Assembly: GCF_964340395.1 (NCBI RefSeq) | Contig: NC_135563.1 | Location: forward strand, 11,501,651 to 11,565,650 | From: Glandiceps talaboti | Lineage: Eukaryota; Hemichordata; Enteropneusta; Spengelidae | DNA length: 64,000 nt | Direction: 5' to 3' | Shown: positions 23,258 through 36,500 of the stretch, piece after piece | How positions within the stretch are numbered: position 1 is the first letter of the stretch | Layout of the letters: each line of letters begins with the position of its first letter | Translations under genes and position numbers: made by a program | The notes under the pieces: generated by a model | The model's input: the letters and a program-made list of their open reading frames with translations, nothing else | Database searches by the model: none | Told to the model about the DNA's origin: nothing

Positions 23258-24398
23258 AAACAGAGAACAACTTGTTTTGAATATTGATAATGTTAAGGAA
23301 TATTGCTACTTGGGTATTATAATTTCTGCTAATGGTAAGTTTAAAAGAAATTTCTGTAACTTGAAGTTAAAGTCCATGAAAGCTCTTTTCAGTTTACGTA
23401 GACTCGTATCTTCTGATGGATGTATTTCAGTTGATATAGCTTTAGATCTTTTTGATCGTTTAATAGTTCCTATCATGACTTATGGTTGCGAAGTCTGGGG
23501 TTGCGAAATAAATCAAAAGAAGAATTTTCTTGATGAGATTAGTTACTCTTTTTATAGATTTTTATTGGGTGTTTCTAAGAGAGCTCCAATTAATGGTATT
23601 ATAGGGGAATTGGGGCGTTTTCCTGTTAATTTTGTTGTTATTAAGCATATGTTGAAGTATTGGCATAGATTAGTTATCAGTGATGATTGTTTATTAAAGT
23701 CAGCATACTTATCTTCCATGCGTTATTCAAATTGGGGAAACTATAAAACAGATATGATTGATAAATATAGCGAGAGCAATATTTGGTCTTGTATTTGTAA
23801 TTTTTAATTCTACCCTTAATACAATTCAGGACAATCTATGCAAAGACTTTAGTAAATCTTGGTTTAATGATTTATGATGTTAGAAGAAATGGTAGTGATA
23901 AAAACAAACTTAGAACTTATAGAACTTTTAAATCTGTATTCAAACTAGAAAACTACCTAATCAAGATTAAGAATCCCACTTGTCGTAGATTAATTACAAA
24001 ATTTAGAGTCTCTGATTTTCATTTACAAATAGAGTTGGGTAGAAGGTGTATGCCGAAAATTCCTGCCAATGAAAGATTTTGCAAGTATTGTCCCTCAATG
24101 TTTGAAGATGGATATCATTTTATTATTCACTGCCCACAACACGAAAATGAAAGAGAGGTTTTATTTTCTTCGATATCTTTTGAAATGTGCTTATTTTAAC
24201 TCTTTAAACAGTCAAGAGAAATTTTTGTCTATTCTAAGTTCAGATGATAATCTTCCTTTTGCCAAATTCCTTTTAGATACATCTCGAAAGATATCCTCAG
24301 CAGACAAGTAATGTGTATTGTATTGTACTGTATTGTATTGTATTGTATTGTATTGTATTGTATTGTATTGTATTGTGTTGTATTGCATTGTATTATGT
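23258..24398 (+). pseudogene. 5'-truncated, frameshifted LINE (non-LTR retrotransposon) 3' part
   Basis: The plus strand encodes the region after the reverse transcriptase core typical of LINE ORF2 (EYCYLGIIISANGKFKRN; LFDRLIVPIMTYGCEVWG), and a C-terminal Cys/His knuckle (CKYC...HFIIHC). The frame breaks near 23805-23870 and again near 24170-24180, so no intact protein is made. The copy ends in a (TATTG)n tail, a 3' microsatellite as seen in several LINE clades. The clade cannot be assigned from this part. Confidence 0.8.
24308..24398 (+). repeat. (TATTG)n tail of the LINE
   Basis: About 15 pentamer units with a few substitutions, directly after the LINE's last reading frame. Confidence 0.85.
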
Positions 24399-24904
24399 TT
24401 ACTATACCATGCCTTCCACTGCATGTTGTTAAGCTAAGCATGTATAAGTAAGTAATAAAGTAAAGTGACGGCGAACGCGAACGCACGGTCGTCACGCGAT
24501 CTTAAACATGAATTCCTAAATTTATGAAGGATATCAAAATTACAGCCACAGAGTGTACAATTTTGCTTAACTAGAACAACAAAGCATATCACGAACATTT
24601 CTGTGCATTTAATGGAATACAGTACGCAAAACAAAGACGCACTCATTTTTCAGCTGAAGGTTATAAGTTTGAATATGTCACTGAGTGATATGCAAATAGT
24701 AGACATTACGTCATAATATTGAGGAAACGCGCACTCTGATTGGATAATAAAGTTAAGGCTGACATGTAAACAACCGCATTGCAGTTATAGGAGAGGTGCG
24801 TGATACTATTACTACGCTCAACAGTATAATACGGAAGTGATTTTTATTTTAAAATGAAACAGCATTTTTAGACATTCAAAAATTGAATTCCGTAGTCGCA
24901 GGTG

Positions 24905-25071
24905 ACGTATAAGTATGTTATTTGCCAAATACTGTTCCACATGTACATCTTGCTGCTCGAGGTAATTTTTGCGGTATAACGGCTTGCCTCTTGCTCTCCG
25001 TTATTACCGGAAAAATTACCTCTTGCAGCAAGATATGGAACGGTATTTGGCAAAAATAACATATACGTATA
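24905..25071. mobile_element. Small fold-back element
   Basis: Two arms of about 70 bp (for example TTGCCAAATACTGTTCC and GGAACGGTATTTGGCAA; GAGGTAATTTTT and AAAAATTACCTC) around a short centre. Confidence 0.6.
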
Positions 25072-25369
25072 GCTTGTCCAAGAAATGAAGTATTGTGAGT
25101 GGATGCACAGATGCAGCCATGAACAGATGGAGCATGTTGCAATATTCCCTCCTTCAGACCTATTTTCAAATCATTTTCAGACCCTATTTTCCATTTTATA
25201 ATATCATTATGATGAGCAAAATCTCAAAGCAACTGGAAAGTTTCTTCAGAGCAGGTTTTGAGATGTGGGATTGGGCAATAATCATGTTTTTGAAATTGGA
25301 AGGGGAAGGGAGTACTACGTGTCATCCTAATTTGAAATTGTTGGGGGGGGGGTTCATTATGATTATGCA

Positions 25370-25620
25370 TACATGCACACATACGTATACTTGTATGAAT
25401 ACATACACATATACATTAATAGTCATATGTATTCATGCATACTGATAATGTGATATACATTAATAGTCATAATGTATTCATGCATACATATATACATACA
25501 TACACATATACATTAAGTCATAATGTATTCATGCATACATATATACAAACATACATACATACATACATACATACATACATACACATATACATTAATAGTC
25601 ATAATGTATTCATGCATGCA

Positions 25621-25692
<72 letters not shown>
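25370..25692. repeat. (CATA)n/(CA)n microsatellite block
   Basis: CATA runs with an interspersed repeated piece (ATTAATAGTCATAATGTATT) and a final pure CA tract at 25659-25692. The interspersed piece recurs four times at about 40-90 base spacing. Confidence 0.9.
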
Positions 25693-25693
<1 letters not shown>

Positions 25694-26573
25694 TTATTTC
25701 ATCCAGGAAGACCAAAATACCTGAAGCCAGCTTACGCAATCTTAAACCTTTCACAAGTTTTATTAAACACACCACCAAACTTGAATAATATATTGATGAG
25801 ATCCACCTTCAGTACTGTTTAAAGAATATCAATAATATATTTCACAATTGCTAAGACTATTTAGTTTATGTAGAACAGTCAAAACCTTTTTATTTTGAAA
25901 AATGTCTATATCAAGTTCAATAGAAAGTCACTACTACATTGAGGAGACTTTGATGTGCTTCACTATATAAACTGTATACTGTAAACCTGGGAATTTTTGC
26001 TAAAGACTTATTTTTGTTTATTTTGCTGGACAACAAAAAATGCAAAAATAAGTAGTGACTAAAATGTCTTCTTGTACATGAACACAATGTACCACTCTGG
26101 TAAAGTAGTCTTTGAGATTTAGCTGAAGACTGTAAAATAGCAAAATTTTATGGTAGTAAAAGTATCTAGATTTACAGTATATTGGGACAATTAAACTAAA
26201 TAATACGATGCATCCTATTTCTGAACTCATTTGAGTTTGTATCTTCCATAATTCTTACTTTCTTGAGCTCAAAGTGAAATGAAAAGATACTAATAGCAAT
26301 CAAAATTTGTAAAACAGTAACAAAAACACACTACTATAGGCCAATTAGCGTTCCCATTTGCAGACAAAGGATGCTGTATAATATAAGGGTACATATTATG
26401 AACATGAACAAAATTAAAGTATTTTACTATAATGTACGAAATATATGGATGATAAGTAATACGTATATTCGATAATTGTAGACACATTATCACTTTATTA
26501 AGTGTGAAGATATCGGTATGTAAGATGAAATATAGTACTTCTAAACAAAAATATACACTGGAAATATTACCCT
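25693..26573. other. No gene seen
   Basis: AT-rich, only short frames. Confidence 0.5.
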
Positions 26574-27825
26574 CAAAAATAGCACCAATGGCATTGTAGT
26601 ATAACTGTATTTGACTGTTGCTATGGGTGTGGGCTTGCTAGCTATATTTGCTTGCATTTTTTGAATATTTATTTGCTTCCCTATTAATCCCTGTTATTAT
26701 TTCTATGACATACACCACCATCATTTGGCTGTTGCTATGGGCATGGTCTTGTTGCTAGTCATATTTGCATACATTTTTGGAATCTTTATTCACTAGGCTA
26801 CCCTTCCCACTTTTCATCTTCACAATATAAACCATCATTTGGCTGTTGCTATGGGTGTAGGCATGTTGCTAGGCATATACGCACACATTTTTATTCGTTA
26901 TTCACTTACCTACAAATCCCTGATGTTATCTTTGTAATATGCATCATCATTTCAATGTTGCTAAGGGTGTGGCCATGGTTGCTAAGACCATTGTGTAACA
27001 ATGGTTTGAACAATAACTGTAGAATAACACCCGCAAAAACACCCCCACTAAGTTTCAGCCCCATTCATTTTGTATTTTTCAAGATATAAGTCTTTGACTT
27101 AATTTGCATATCAACAATGGGATCATCATGTTGTGAATTCATTTTCATGTACATATTTTCATAGGCATCCCCAGTAAATTTCAGCACAATGTTCTCAGTA
27201 GTTTTGAATTATTTGACCAAAGAGACACATTCTTACCTATTTGCCTATCACTTTATCTGATCATTATGAATAATTCTTAAACTAAACATCCTTAAGGATT
27301 CTCCAACCAAATCACCAAATTTGCTCAGTAGATTTGGAATTATAGATTTTTGACCAAAAGACATATTTTTAGTCCTAACTTCAATTGCATATCAGCGATG
27401 GGATCATCATGTCAAGAATACTTCTTAATCTATTCACTCCTACCAATGTTCCCACCAAATGTCAGTAATTTTGGAATTCTAGACTTTGGACCAAAAAGTC
27501 ACATTTGTGGACCTAATTTGCACATTATGGACAGAATCACCATGTCATGAACTATTTGTAATCTACACACCCAAAGAACGTTCCAACCAAATTTCAGGCC
27601 AATCTGCCCAGTAGTTTTGGAGTTTAAGTTTTTTTCACCTGTGATGCATTCATTTTGATTTGAACAATTTCCCAACTAGACACTCGTGGTATATACACAT
27701 CACATATCATGGCAATCTGTCCAGCAGCTTTTGACTAAGTTGTTCACACACACACACACACATCAACAAATACAGACAGACAGACAGACACTTTTCCATG
27801 CCTTTAGCACTACTGAACCAGAACC
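26574..27825 (+). mobile_element. Helentron-like family 1, near full length
   Basis: Head CACCAATGGCATTGTAGT, four core units, tail body, (CA)n/(GACA)n at 27744-27790, and the first hairpin arm TAGCACTACTGAAC. It lies in the spacer between loci 1 and 2. Confidence 0.75.
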
Positions 27826-28490
27826 AATTTATGTACACGTTTTAAATTGCCACATAGGCAAAATGTTGAAAATGAAATCTATTAATTAACTGATTTTCCT
27901 ACTTTCATTTGTGGCCATGGCACTTGTGCACTTTTTGTATATACCTTGGAGGATACAAGTTTTACTGCTAATATTGACAATAATCAGCTCTCAAAGATAA
28001 AATGGTATCGATTGATTGAATATAATTGAATGTTTGTAACTATAGCCATGCCATATACAGTGTATTGTGACACACAAACTTTATAATGCATTTATTTTTT
28101 TACTAATTCAACCAAATTCTTTTTCACTTTTTAAAAAAGGACATGCTTATATTTAAAAATCACATTATACAAGTTAATGTACTGTAATTTATCAAACTCT
28201 AGACTTTGATTCTAAATTGAAATGCATAATCACTTATGATTTGTTTAACAAAATCTGAGATAATGTCTATTAATGGCATAAGTATAAGTGTGAGAAATGC
28301 CAGGCTATTTTCACACAAATTAACTATTTGTGAAATCTATTGTTAGTAGCTATGGTTACTTTGTATTACAGTCCTACAAAGTATCTTTCCAGTCATTATG
28401 GCTGTTGAACAAGTCTCTTCTCAAATGATCGTGTACACTGGTCTTGTATACTGTAGACATCTTGATTGGCACTTGTCATGACTGGTATAC

Positions 28491-28560
28491 TTATTTTATA
28501 CCTTTGGCTGCTAACTCTTCTTTAACTCTTCTTAGATAATCAGAGTCTGGATACCCATAT
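28491..28560 (-). CDS. Locus 2 last coding exon: DTC C-terminus
   Basis: 70 bases ending in TAA. The split Gly codon is followed by [20 protein letters not shown], so the GHGYPD motif is GYGYPD: His is replaced by Tyr and the Glu 14 residues later is retained. Acceptor GATGTTTCAG. An AATAAA-type signal on this strand lies near 28090-28095. Confidence 0.82.
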
Positions 28561-30537
28561 CTGAAACATCATGGATGACACACACACAAAAAAGTAAAAA
28601 TTGTTAATAGAGCTGATACTTGGGGAGTTATAGATCAATGCCATACACTAATTTTACATACGGTACATATATAAACACTGACATTGCAATCAGGTGGGTT
28701 AATTTCCTTGTGTGCTAAATGGGCAAACGTTTGTATTCTATAACATAAATATAGTAGATTTACAACAATGTATGAAGGTTTTGCACGGGTATATAGTGCG
28801 TACCATTTGATTATATAATTAAGAGAGAATGACTAAGTAAATCTTGTATAAAATGTAGATTATTGTTGTCATGGTGCATCATGCAAGCATAACAAATTGA
28901 TATTTTCAGTTTCTTTCTTTTCTATCAAGTGCAATACAAAAATAATTTAAAACAATCCTATCATTACTTACCCTTGTGCTCCACCAGATGGATTTGTCTT
29001 GTGATGAATATCATTCCAGACTACAGTGTTTTTGTTGCCAGTGGTAACTGATGTATCAATTGTGAAAGTGAGTCGACGGTCAAATGCAATTTTCAACAGT
29101 CGCAATACTTCACGACCTTCACGGTTGTCAGGCAAATATGCAGTATAAGTTGTACCAGTATACCTTTGTCCGGGGTCAGGATGTTCTTTCTGTTAAAAAA
29201 AAATACCGCCAATGGCGTTGTAGCACAACTGTACAGTTTTTAAAAATGTTTATCCATATGCTAGTCCATGCTAAAAATAGGTGTCCAGTTGCCTATCCAA
29301 CCCTGTTGCTATCTTTGTGATATACACGATCACTTGGCTGTAGCTATGGGCGTGGTCTTGTTGACAGGTACATTTTTTGAATGTTTATTCATTTTTCTTT
29401 CAATTCCTGTTGTTATCTTTGCAATATACATTATTATTTGGCTGTTGCTATGTGCGTGATATTGTTGCTAGGCAAATTTACATATATTTTTTGAATTGGT
29501 CATGTCTTTCAATTCCGTTGTTATCTTTACAATATATGTGATCATTTGGCTGTTTCTATGGGTGTGGTGTTGTTGCTAGGCACACTTGCATACATTTTTT
29601 GAATGTTTATTCATTTGTCTTTAAATTCCTGTTGTTATCTTTGTAATATACGTGATTATTTGGCTGTTTCTATGGGCGTGGTCTTTTTCCGAGGCAAATT
29701 TACATATATTTTTTGAATGTTTATTCAGTTGTTTATTAATCTCTGTTGTTCTCTTTGTGAAATACATGACGGTTTGGCTGTTGCTATGGGCGTGGCCATG
29801 GTTGCTAGGGATATTTGCATACATTTTTTGAACGTTTACTGACTTGCCTATGAGATGTTCTTATTTAACCAAAATATACTGTCATTTGGTTGTTGCTAAG
29901 GGCGTGGTCATAGTTGCTAGGAACAATTGTGTCAAAATATTTTGAAGAAAATCTGCATAATAACACTTTAAGAAACATCTCAACAAGTTTCAGTCTCATT
30001 GACCAAGTACTTTGTGAGATAAGTTTTTGATTAGACTGTCGACAGTCGCTCGCGCCTTTTTTTCCTACGTTTTATCTAAACTCCGGTCCGGCGCAACACT
30101 AGTATAATCGCAAACTGATTTCGAGGGCCGAATTGCGAAGGCCCTCGATCACTCGGGCCTTCGGCCCTCGATATCAGTTTGCGATTAGACTAGTGTTGCG
30201 CCGGATCGGAGTTTAGATAAAACGTAGGGGGAAAAGGGCGCGAGCGACTGTCGAAAGTCTAGTTTTTGACCAAAAATTCCTTTTTATACCTAATTTGCAT
30301 ATCACCAAGACATCATTGTATCCTTAATATTTCTTCATCTATACACCCCTAGACGCATTCCCATTAAATTTCAGCCCAATCTGCTCAGTAGTTTTGGAAT
30401 TATTGATTTTTGACCAAAAAATCACATTTTTGACCCAAATCACAAACCAGTGGTAAGATCATTTTGATTTGAACAATTTTCCAACTAGACACCCAAGGTA
30501 ATGGACCCACCAAATATCATGGCAATCGGTTCTGTGG

Positions 30538-30570
<33 letters not shown>

Positions 30571-33500
30571 ACCATCCACACACACAGACAGACAGACGCC
30601 AGGTGATCCCTATAGCACTACTGAACCTCAGTTTTTGTTTACTGATGTCTATTACAACCACCAGCAATGTATTTTTACACAATGCTGTTGAGTTTTATTC
30701 ACCTGTTGACTATGCTCGTCATAGCCTTAGTGTTAACAAGTACTCATTATGACATCATGAAATCCTGTGGTCTAGGTGGGACCGGAAATACCCGAAAACT
30801 CTCGAAATAAATCTGAAGGGAACTAACTGAAAAAAGGTCATTTTAAGGTGTTTGCAGATGCTTTTTTAAAGTTTTAAAACCAGAATACATTTCACAAACA
30901 TGTCATTGAGCAAAATACCAATAGTGAATGTGAGCATTTTGAATCACCTTTAAGTTGACTAGAACTTGTGCTAATTCCTTTATTATACAATATCTAACTT
31001 GTTAAATAAGTGTTTGACAACACAGGAAGGTACACACCTAGCAATTACATAACCTCTGTTTACAGACCACACCAGTCACACATTTATTGCCTATCACCTC
31101 ATTCTTTCACGAGAATTCGCTACCATCACAGCTGTAGTACACTTCTCCACATTCCCACCACCATCCCTTTCAACCTCCTCTCGGCAGCTGACCTGGTCTA
31201 TGACACTTTTGGGGACCGTCTTCGTACTTCTGCCCCCATTCACCTCCAACTGACATCACTCGGCCTCCAACAGGCCCCAACTCACCTCAACTGGCACCAC
31301 AATTCATACTCGCCCATCTTGCCACCAGATCAGTAGTGCCCTCTGCCCAAAGTGGTTTTTGGTTTATGCTGGGTTTATTTGACATGTAGTTACCTTTGCC
31401 TTTGTTATGTGTCTTGTATTATTGCTTTAGTATTATTTTATTTCCATTAAACAACTCGTTTTCTAACTTATCTGGATGTGTGTGTCAAATGTAAGAAATT
31501 GATAAACCACTGCAACTGTAATTATAGCACTTACCCCTTGTTTTCCTGACTTGAAATAGTAAGTGATGACGATAGTACCACAGCCAAAGTAACCTGAAAG
31601 GTTGAAGTTTTCCACACGATGAGTCATAGTACCAGGTGGCATGTTACCAGTAATAGTGCCAAATGCTGCTTTACATGTTGGGCATGTTGGTCCAAGTGAT
31701 TTTTCAGCTGTTGTAATGCACTCTTTGCAGAAAGTATGTTTACAAGGCAATGTCTTTGGTTTCTTTATTTCATCAAGACATATTGGACACTTTTTATCAT
31801 CAACATCAGAAGCACCTGGCTTGAAAGGATAATCTGTTGATAGATCTATTTTTACAGCTCTATCAGATTGTGTACCCACTGGTCTGGTATATCCTGTACC
31901 TGTAGCACCACCTGCTAGACTTTGTGCAGCCCCTATTGATGTTACATTGGCATAGGTTGATGTACCAGCTTTGTTGTCATAACATGTACTGTTAGATCCA
32001 CTTCGTGTTGGAGTGGTTGGTATGTTTGAGGAAGTTGTGGCTCCTACAGCACCATGACCATTTCCAGATGATGGCAAATCAACAGAACTTTCCTTAAAGT
32101 TTAGTCTGCTGAAGCTTATGTTATATGCAACTAAATTTTGCTGAAACACCTCTGTGAATGTTTGTACAGTTTTCTGATCAAACTCAAGAAAACGAATGTC
32201 ACGAAGTTTATCGCGGAAATGTTGCTTTTCACTGTACTCATGAACAGCTTCAAACATCATTTGGGCACAAATGTGTTTAGGAACTTTATACATACCTGAA
32301 AAGAGAAAATAAAATGAAAGGGTTAATTTGTATAAAAGCGCCAATGGTGGTGTAGCACAATTGTTGTCAGCAAACTTTAGTTTTCTGTAATGATTATGTG
32401 ATCTTGTTGCTAAGCATATTTACATATATTTTTTGAAGATTCATTACCGTGCCTACCCATCCATGGTGTTATATCTGCAATATACACCATCATTTCACTG
32501 TTGCTATGGGCATGGTCTTGTTGCTAGGCATATTTACCTACGATTTTGCAATGTTTATTCATTTACTTTCCAGTCACTTGTGTTAACCAAAATGACATAT
32601 TCTTAGCCCCAATTTGCATATCACTGATTGGATCATAATGTCATAAAAATTCTTAATATAAAGACCCCTAAGAATAATTCCAGCAAATGCAATACAATAA
32701 ACTAGTGTTCAACAGCCCTGGAACTGCATGAAGAGAAGTCTAACGTGGACAGGTATAAATAATACAAATTGAATAATTATTAACAGCTCACAGTAACAAA
32801 ACTAAACACACAACAACTTCCCTAAAATCTAAATGCCCTAAATCAGATAATAGTTTTACCTGTTCCTAATGCTGGAATAGCTATTGAAGTGAATCCTTCC
32901 TCTGATGCCTTCTTCAAAACATTCCAGCAGCAGTCATATAAACACTTTTGCACATATCCAGGGTTCTGTTCACTCCAGTATGGACCAACAACATGGAGTA
33001 CACTTTTACATGGTAACCTGCCAGCTGTCGTCATGGCAACCTCTGCTACTTGGAGAAGCTTAGTTTTGTATCTGGTTATGTTATTACTCTCATCTTGAAT
33101 CACATGTCCCCCAGCTCTTACTATAGCTCCTGCTACGCCTCCTGCATGATCCAATGCACTATTTGCTGCATTAGTTATTACATCTACAGTTTCTTTAGTA
33201 ATGTCTCCTTGGCCAATACTAATTTTTGTACCATCTTTTGTAGTGAACTGCAGTGTTGATTGTCTATCTACAGCATTACCATCAAAACTTCCTTGTTGAT
33301 TATCATGTCCTACAGTTTTGGTTTGGTCGGTGGTTGCGTAATTCTTTTTGCTTTTACCATGGCGAGTATTTGGAACTGGTAAGCCAAGGTTTTTGTGAAA
33401 GCTTTCAATAGCACTCTTAATATGTTCTGCCTCACCATACACCCTATAAACTTTCATTTGACTTGTATCTTCTATCAAAACTTTCTTATACTCAGAAAGT

Positions 33501-36500
33501 GTGCGCTGCTTTGCTTGCTTAATGTCACTTAACACAATACCTTTATCTCTGAAATTGACGTCTTTGTATGTCAGTTTCACATGCAAGTCTTGTACAAGAC
33601 ATACAACCTGGTCATACACAGCTTCCAATTTCTCTTTTGTGCATGATGTATTCCCTTTGCCAGGAGTGATTGTCATTGTGTTTTCTCCATCCCAATCAAA
33701 CTTAACTCCTGACTTGCTTTGCATTTTATTGAGCTCTGATTCACATGCATTGAAAATATAGGAGATTATATTTCCATCAAAGGGAATGTTTATTATCAGA
33801 TCCTCTTCACCTGGCTTCTCTGGTTTTAACTGAAGTTGTGCAGACCTTTTCCTTTCTGTTGAGGATTGAGGTTGGTCAGCTTTATTAGGAGGTTTGATGT
33901 ATTGACAAACCTTATCAGGGGGTGTTACACCTAACATCTCACAAAATTCTGTAATTGCTTGAATTAATACCTTTTCATCTTCACTAAGTAACCTGAATTT
34001 ATTTCTTGCTTCTTCAAAGTGAATGACTGTATCATTGTATTTCTCCATCAATTCTTTTGCAGTCTCTACTTTGTCATCAGTAACATCAGATACAGCTCTC
34101 ACATCTATAACACCATATCTTAGTGAAGCCTTGACTTTCTGTACCATCCTTTTAAATCTTACATGTCCCCTCTTCAAGTCTGCACTATTGTTACTGCCAC
34201 GTCTGTTTGTGATTTTCATTCTTCGACTGTCTATGTTTGGTTTGTATTCCATATCTACATTATATGTTGTACAGATTTTACTAATCTCATCAGTGTGTAT
34301 CATCTCAACATAATTTAATATCTGACTATCTTCTTCTACAAAATATTCATTTTTTGATTGACCTGTAGGTACAGCATCTTTATTTCCCTGATGCTCTGCC
34401 TCGCTCTTAGCCTTTGCTGGCCCCTCCTTTGGTTTTGGTATCATATTAGGTTGTTTACTTTGTAGCCCTGGTTTATTATTGGTTGATGCATTAGCTTTGT
34501 CATCATCCCCTGCGCGCTTTGTTTTAGAGCTCTCACACGCACGATCCTCATCTTCTTCCTTCTCCCCATCTTTTGGATTGCTTTTCAAATTTTTTTTTTC
34601 TGTTTGAAGTGTATCAGACATTGCAGAATCTGTGATATTACTTTTGATGACTTCTCTACTTTTACTTGACCTCTTTGGGACAGCTGGTACTCCATCTGCT
34701 TTGGCCAATTCCTGTGATATAGAACTAGACACTTCTGGAGAACTTGCTTTCTTTTTATGTTGGGATTCTTGGTAGCCAGCCTTTTTATCATCATCACCAC
34801 TGCCACCACAATCACCATCACCATCACCATCACCATCACCATCATCATCATCATCAGCTGGTTCTGACCCTAATTTATCTCCTGTATCACTCTTCTGTCC
34901 TGTTTCTTTGCCTTTCGAACCAGTTTCATCACTTAAGCTTGAATCCTCTTTATTTCTTTTAACGGTGTTTGGTTCAGCTTGCCCTCCCTTATCATTTACA
35001 TGCTGGCTTAACCAACTGCCATCACCTAAATGTAATATAGGATTCCTTGCTTCTGTCTCATTTTGCTCTGGGACTACCACATATCCTAACTGATTTAAAT
35101 CACTGTCACCCTCATTACTTTTTCCCTGCTCTTTATGGTGAGACACCTGTCCATCTTCACATTCAGAGGTGCCATCTTTGTTTTCAAACTTTGAAGCTAA
35201 CAAATTGATAGTATGGTGTTTTTGTATGCTACCCTGCTTGGAAGCTTTCACATTTTCACCTTGTCCATCCTTGTCAGTGCTAATACTCAAATCAACTGTT
35301 GATGTCTGACTTTTATCAGTATCAGTAAGAGTGGAGTCAGTCTTTGATGCATTGTGTATTAGAGATTCTTTTGCCTCGCTCATTAGCATAAGATCATTAA
35401 GAAGTTCAGTTATCTGTTCAAGAGTTCCTTTGATAAGCACTATTCTGTCTTTGCATGTACCCTTGGTTCCAGGTGTTTGTTTAATTCTTTCCAAGATATA
35501 ATTTACCTCCTTTTCTTGTAGGTGCAATGCCTTTGAATTGAACTGTGCAGTAACTTCATTATACACTGTCTAAGATACAATGGTTAGAAAGGAAAATATT
35601 AAAAGCACTAACATTTACACTCTAGATAATAATTGCTATTTTAGTGTCATAACAAAGCATTTATATTGTCACATCTTGTATCATTTCATTAAAAACGTTG
35701 TTTATCCTTTTCACAAGACTAATTGAAATTGACGAGTACGATAATGTTATTACCCGATACAACCTCTTTGTTCCCTGTGCCACCCTGAGTCCTGAGTGCC
35801 ATTTTCAAATTGTGACACAAGTCATAAGACTGTAAGATCAGGACATGAGTCTTAAAACCAGTGTCATGAAATGACATGAACAGTGATATATGACAAGCAA
35901 AGAGGTGATATCAGGTAATAACCAATTCATCATGTGCCTATGTCCTGGAATTCGAAGAGAATACAAGAAAATATAAAGCAATGTCCCAATCTTGCATCGC
36001 ACAGCTGCATTGTCAAGTGACTAATTACGTACGTACACTATGCATGCACAGCACTAGTCCAACAGTACTAATCTACCTATAGTCCTGCCAACATGTGTTG
36101 CTGGAATATTTATAATTGTCAAACTTTCCGATTGAGTTCAGGGTATTTTTTTAAATTTCACATTGTATATTTGATAAGTTGACAGAATCTAATAATTCTC
36201 TTGGAGTTTCAAAAGTGGTTGGAGATAAAAAAAATCAGACTAGTTTATGGTGACCATAACTTCTGCTCCATAGTATCCTTTGTACATCTACATACATGTT
36301 GTACTACTACTGTGTCAGCTTACAGTGCAATGTCATATGGATCCGAGTCAAGTCAGAATTTGAGTCCGATTTCTAGCAGAATTAACATGCAGTTTTGTTA
36401 TGAATTTATTGATGGAGTTGACACACTATCATAAATTAACCTGGTAGAGTTTGGGTATGGATATTTTAGGCAAATTTTCACTGTTTGAAAGACATGCCAT

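Noticed and set aside
25490-25692. CRISPR-like regular repeats
   Set aside because: Microsatellite runs in a eukaryotic genome with no unique spacers.
31463-31534. Extension of the locus 2 RING/DTC frame past 31535
   Set aside because: A consensus donor (GGG|GTAAGT) ends the exon, and the next DTC exon continues the domain. The extra codons are intron.
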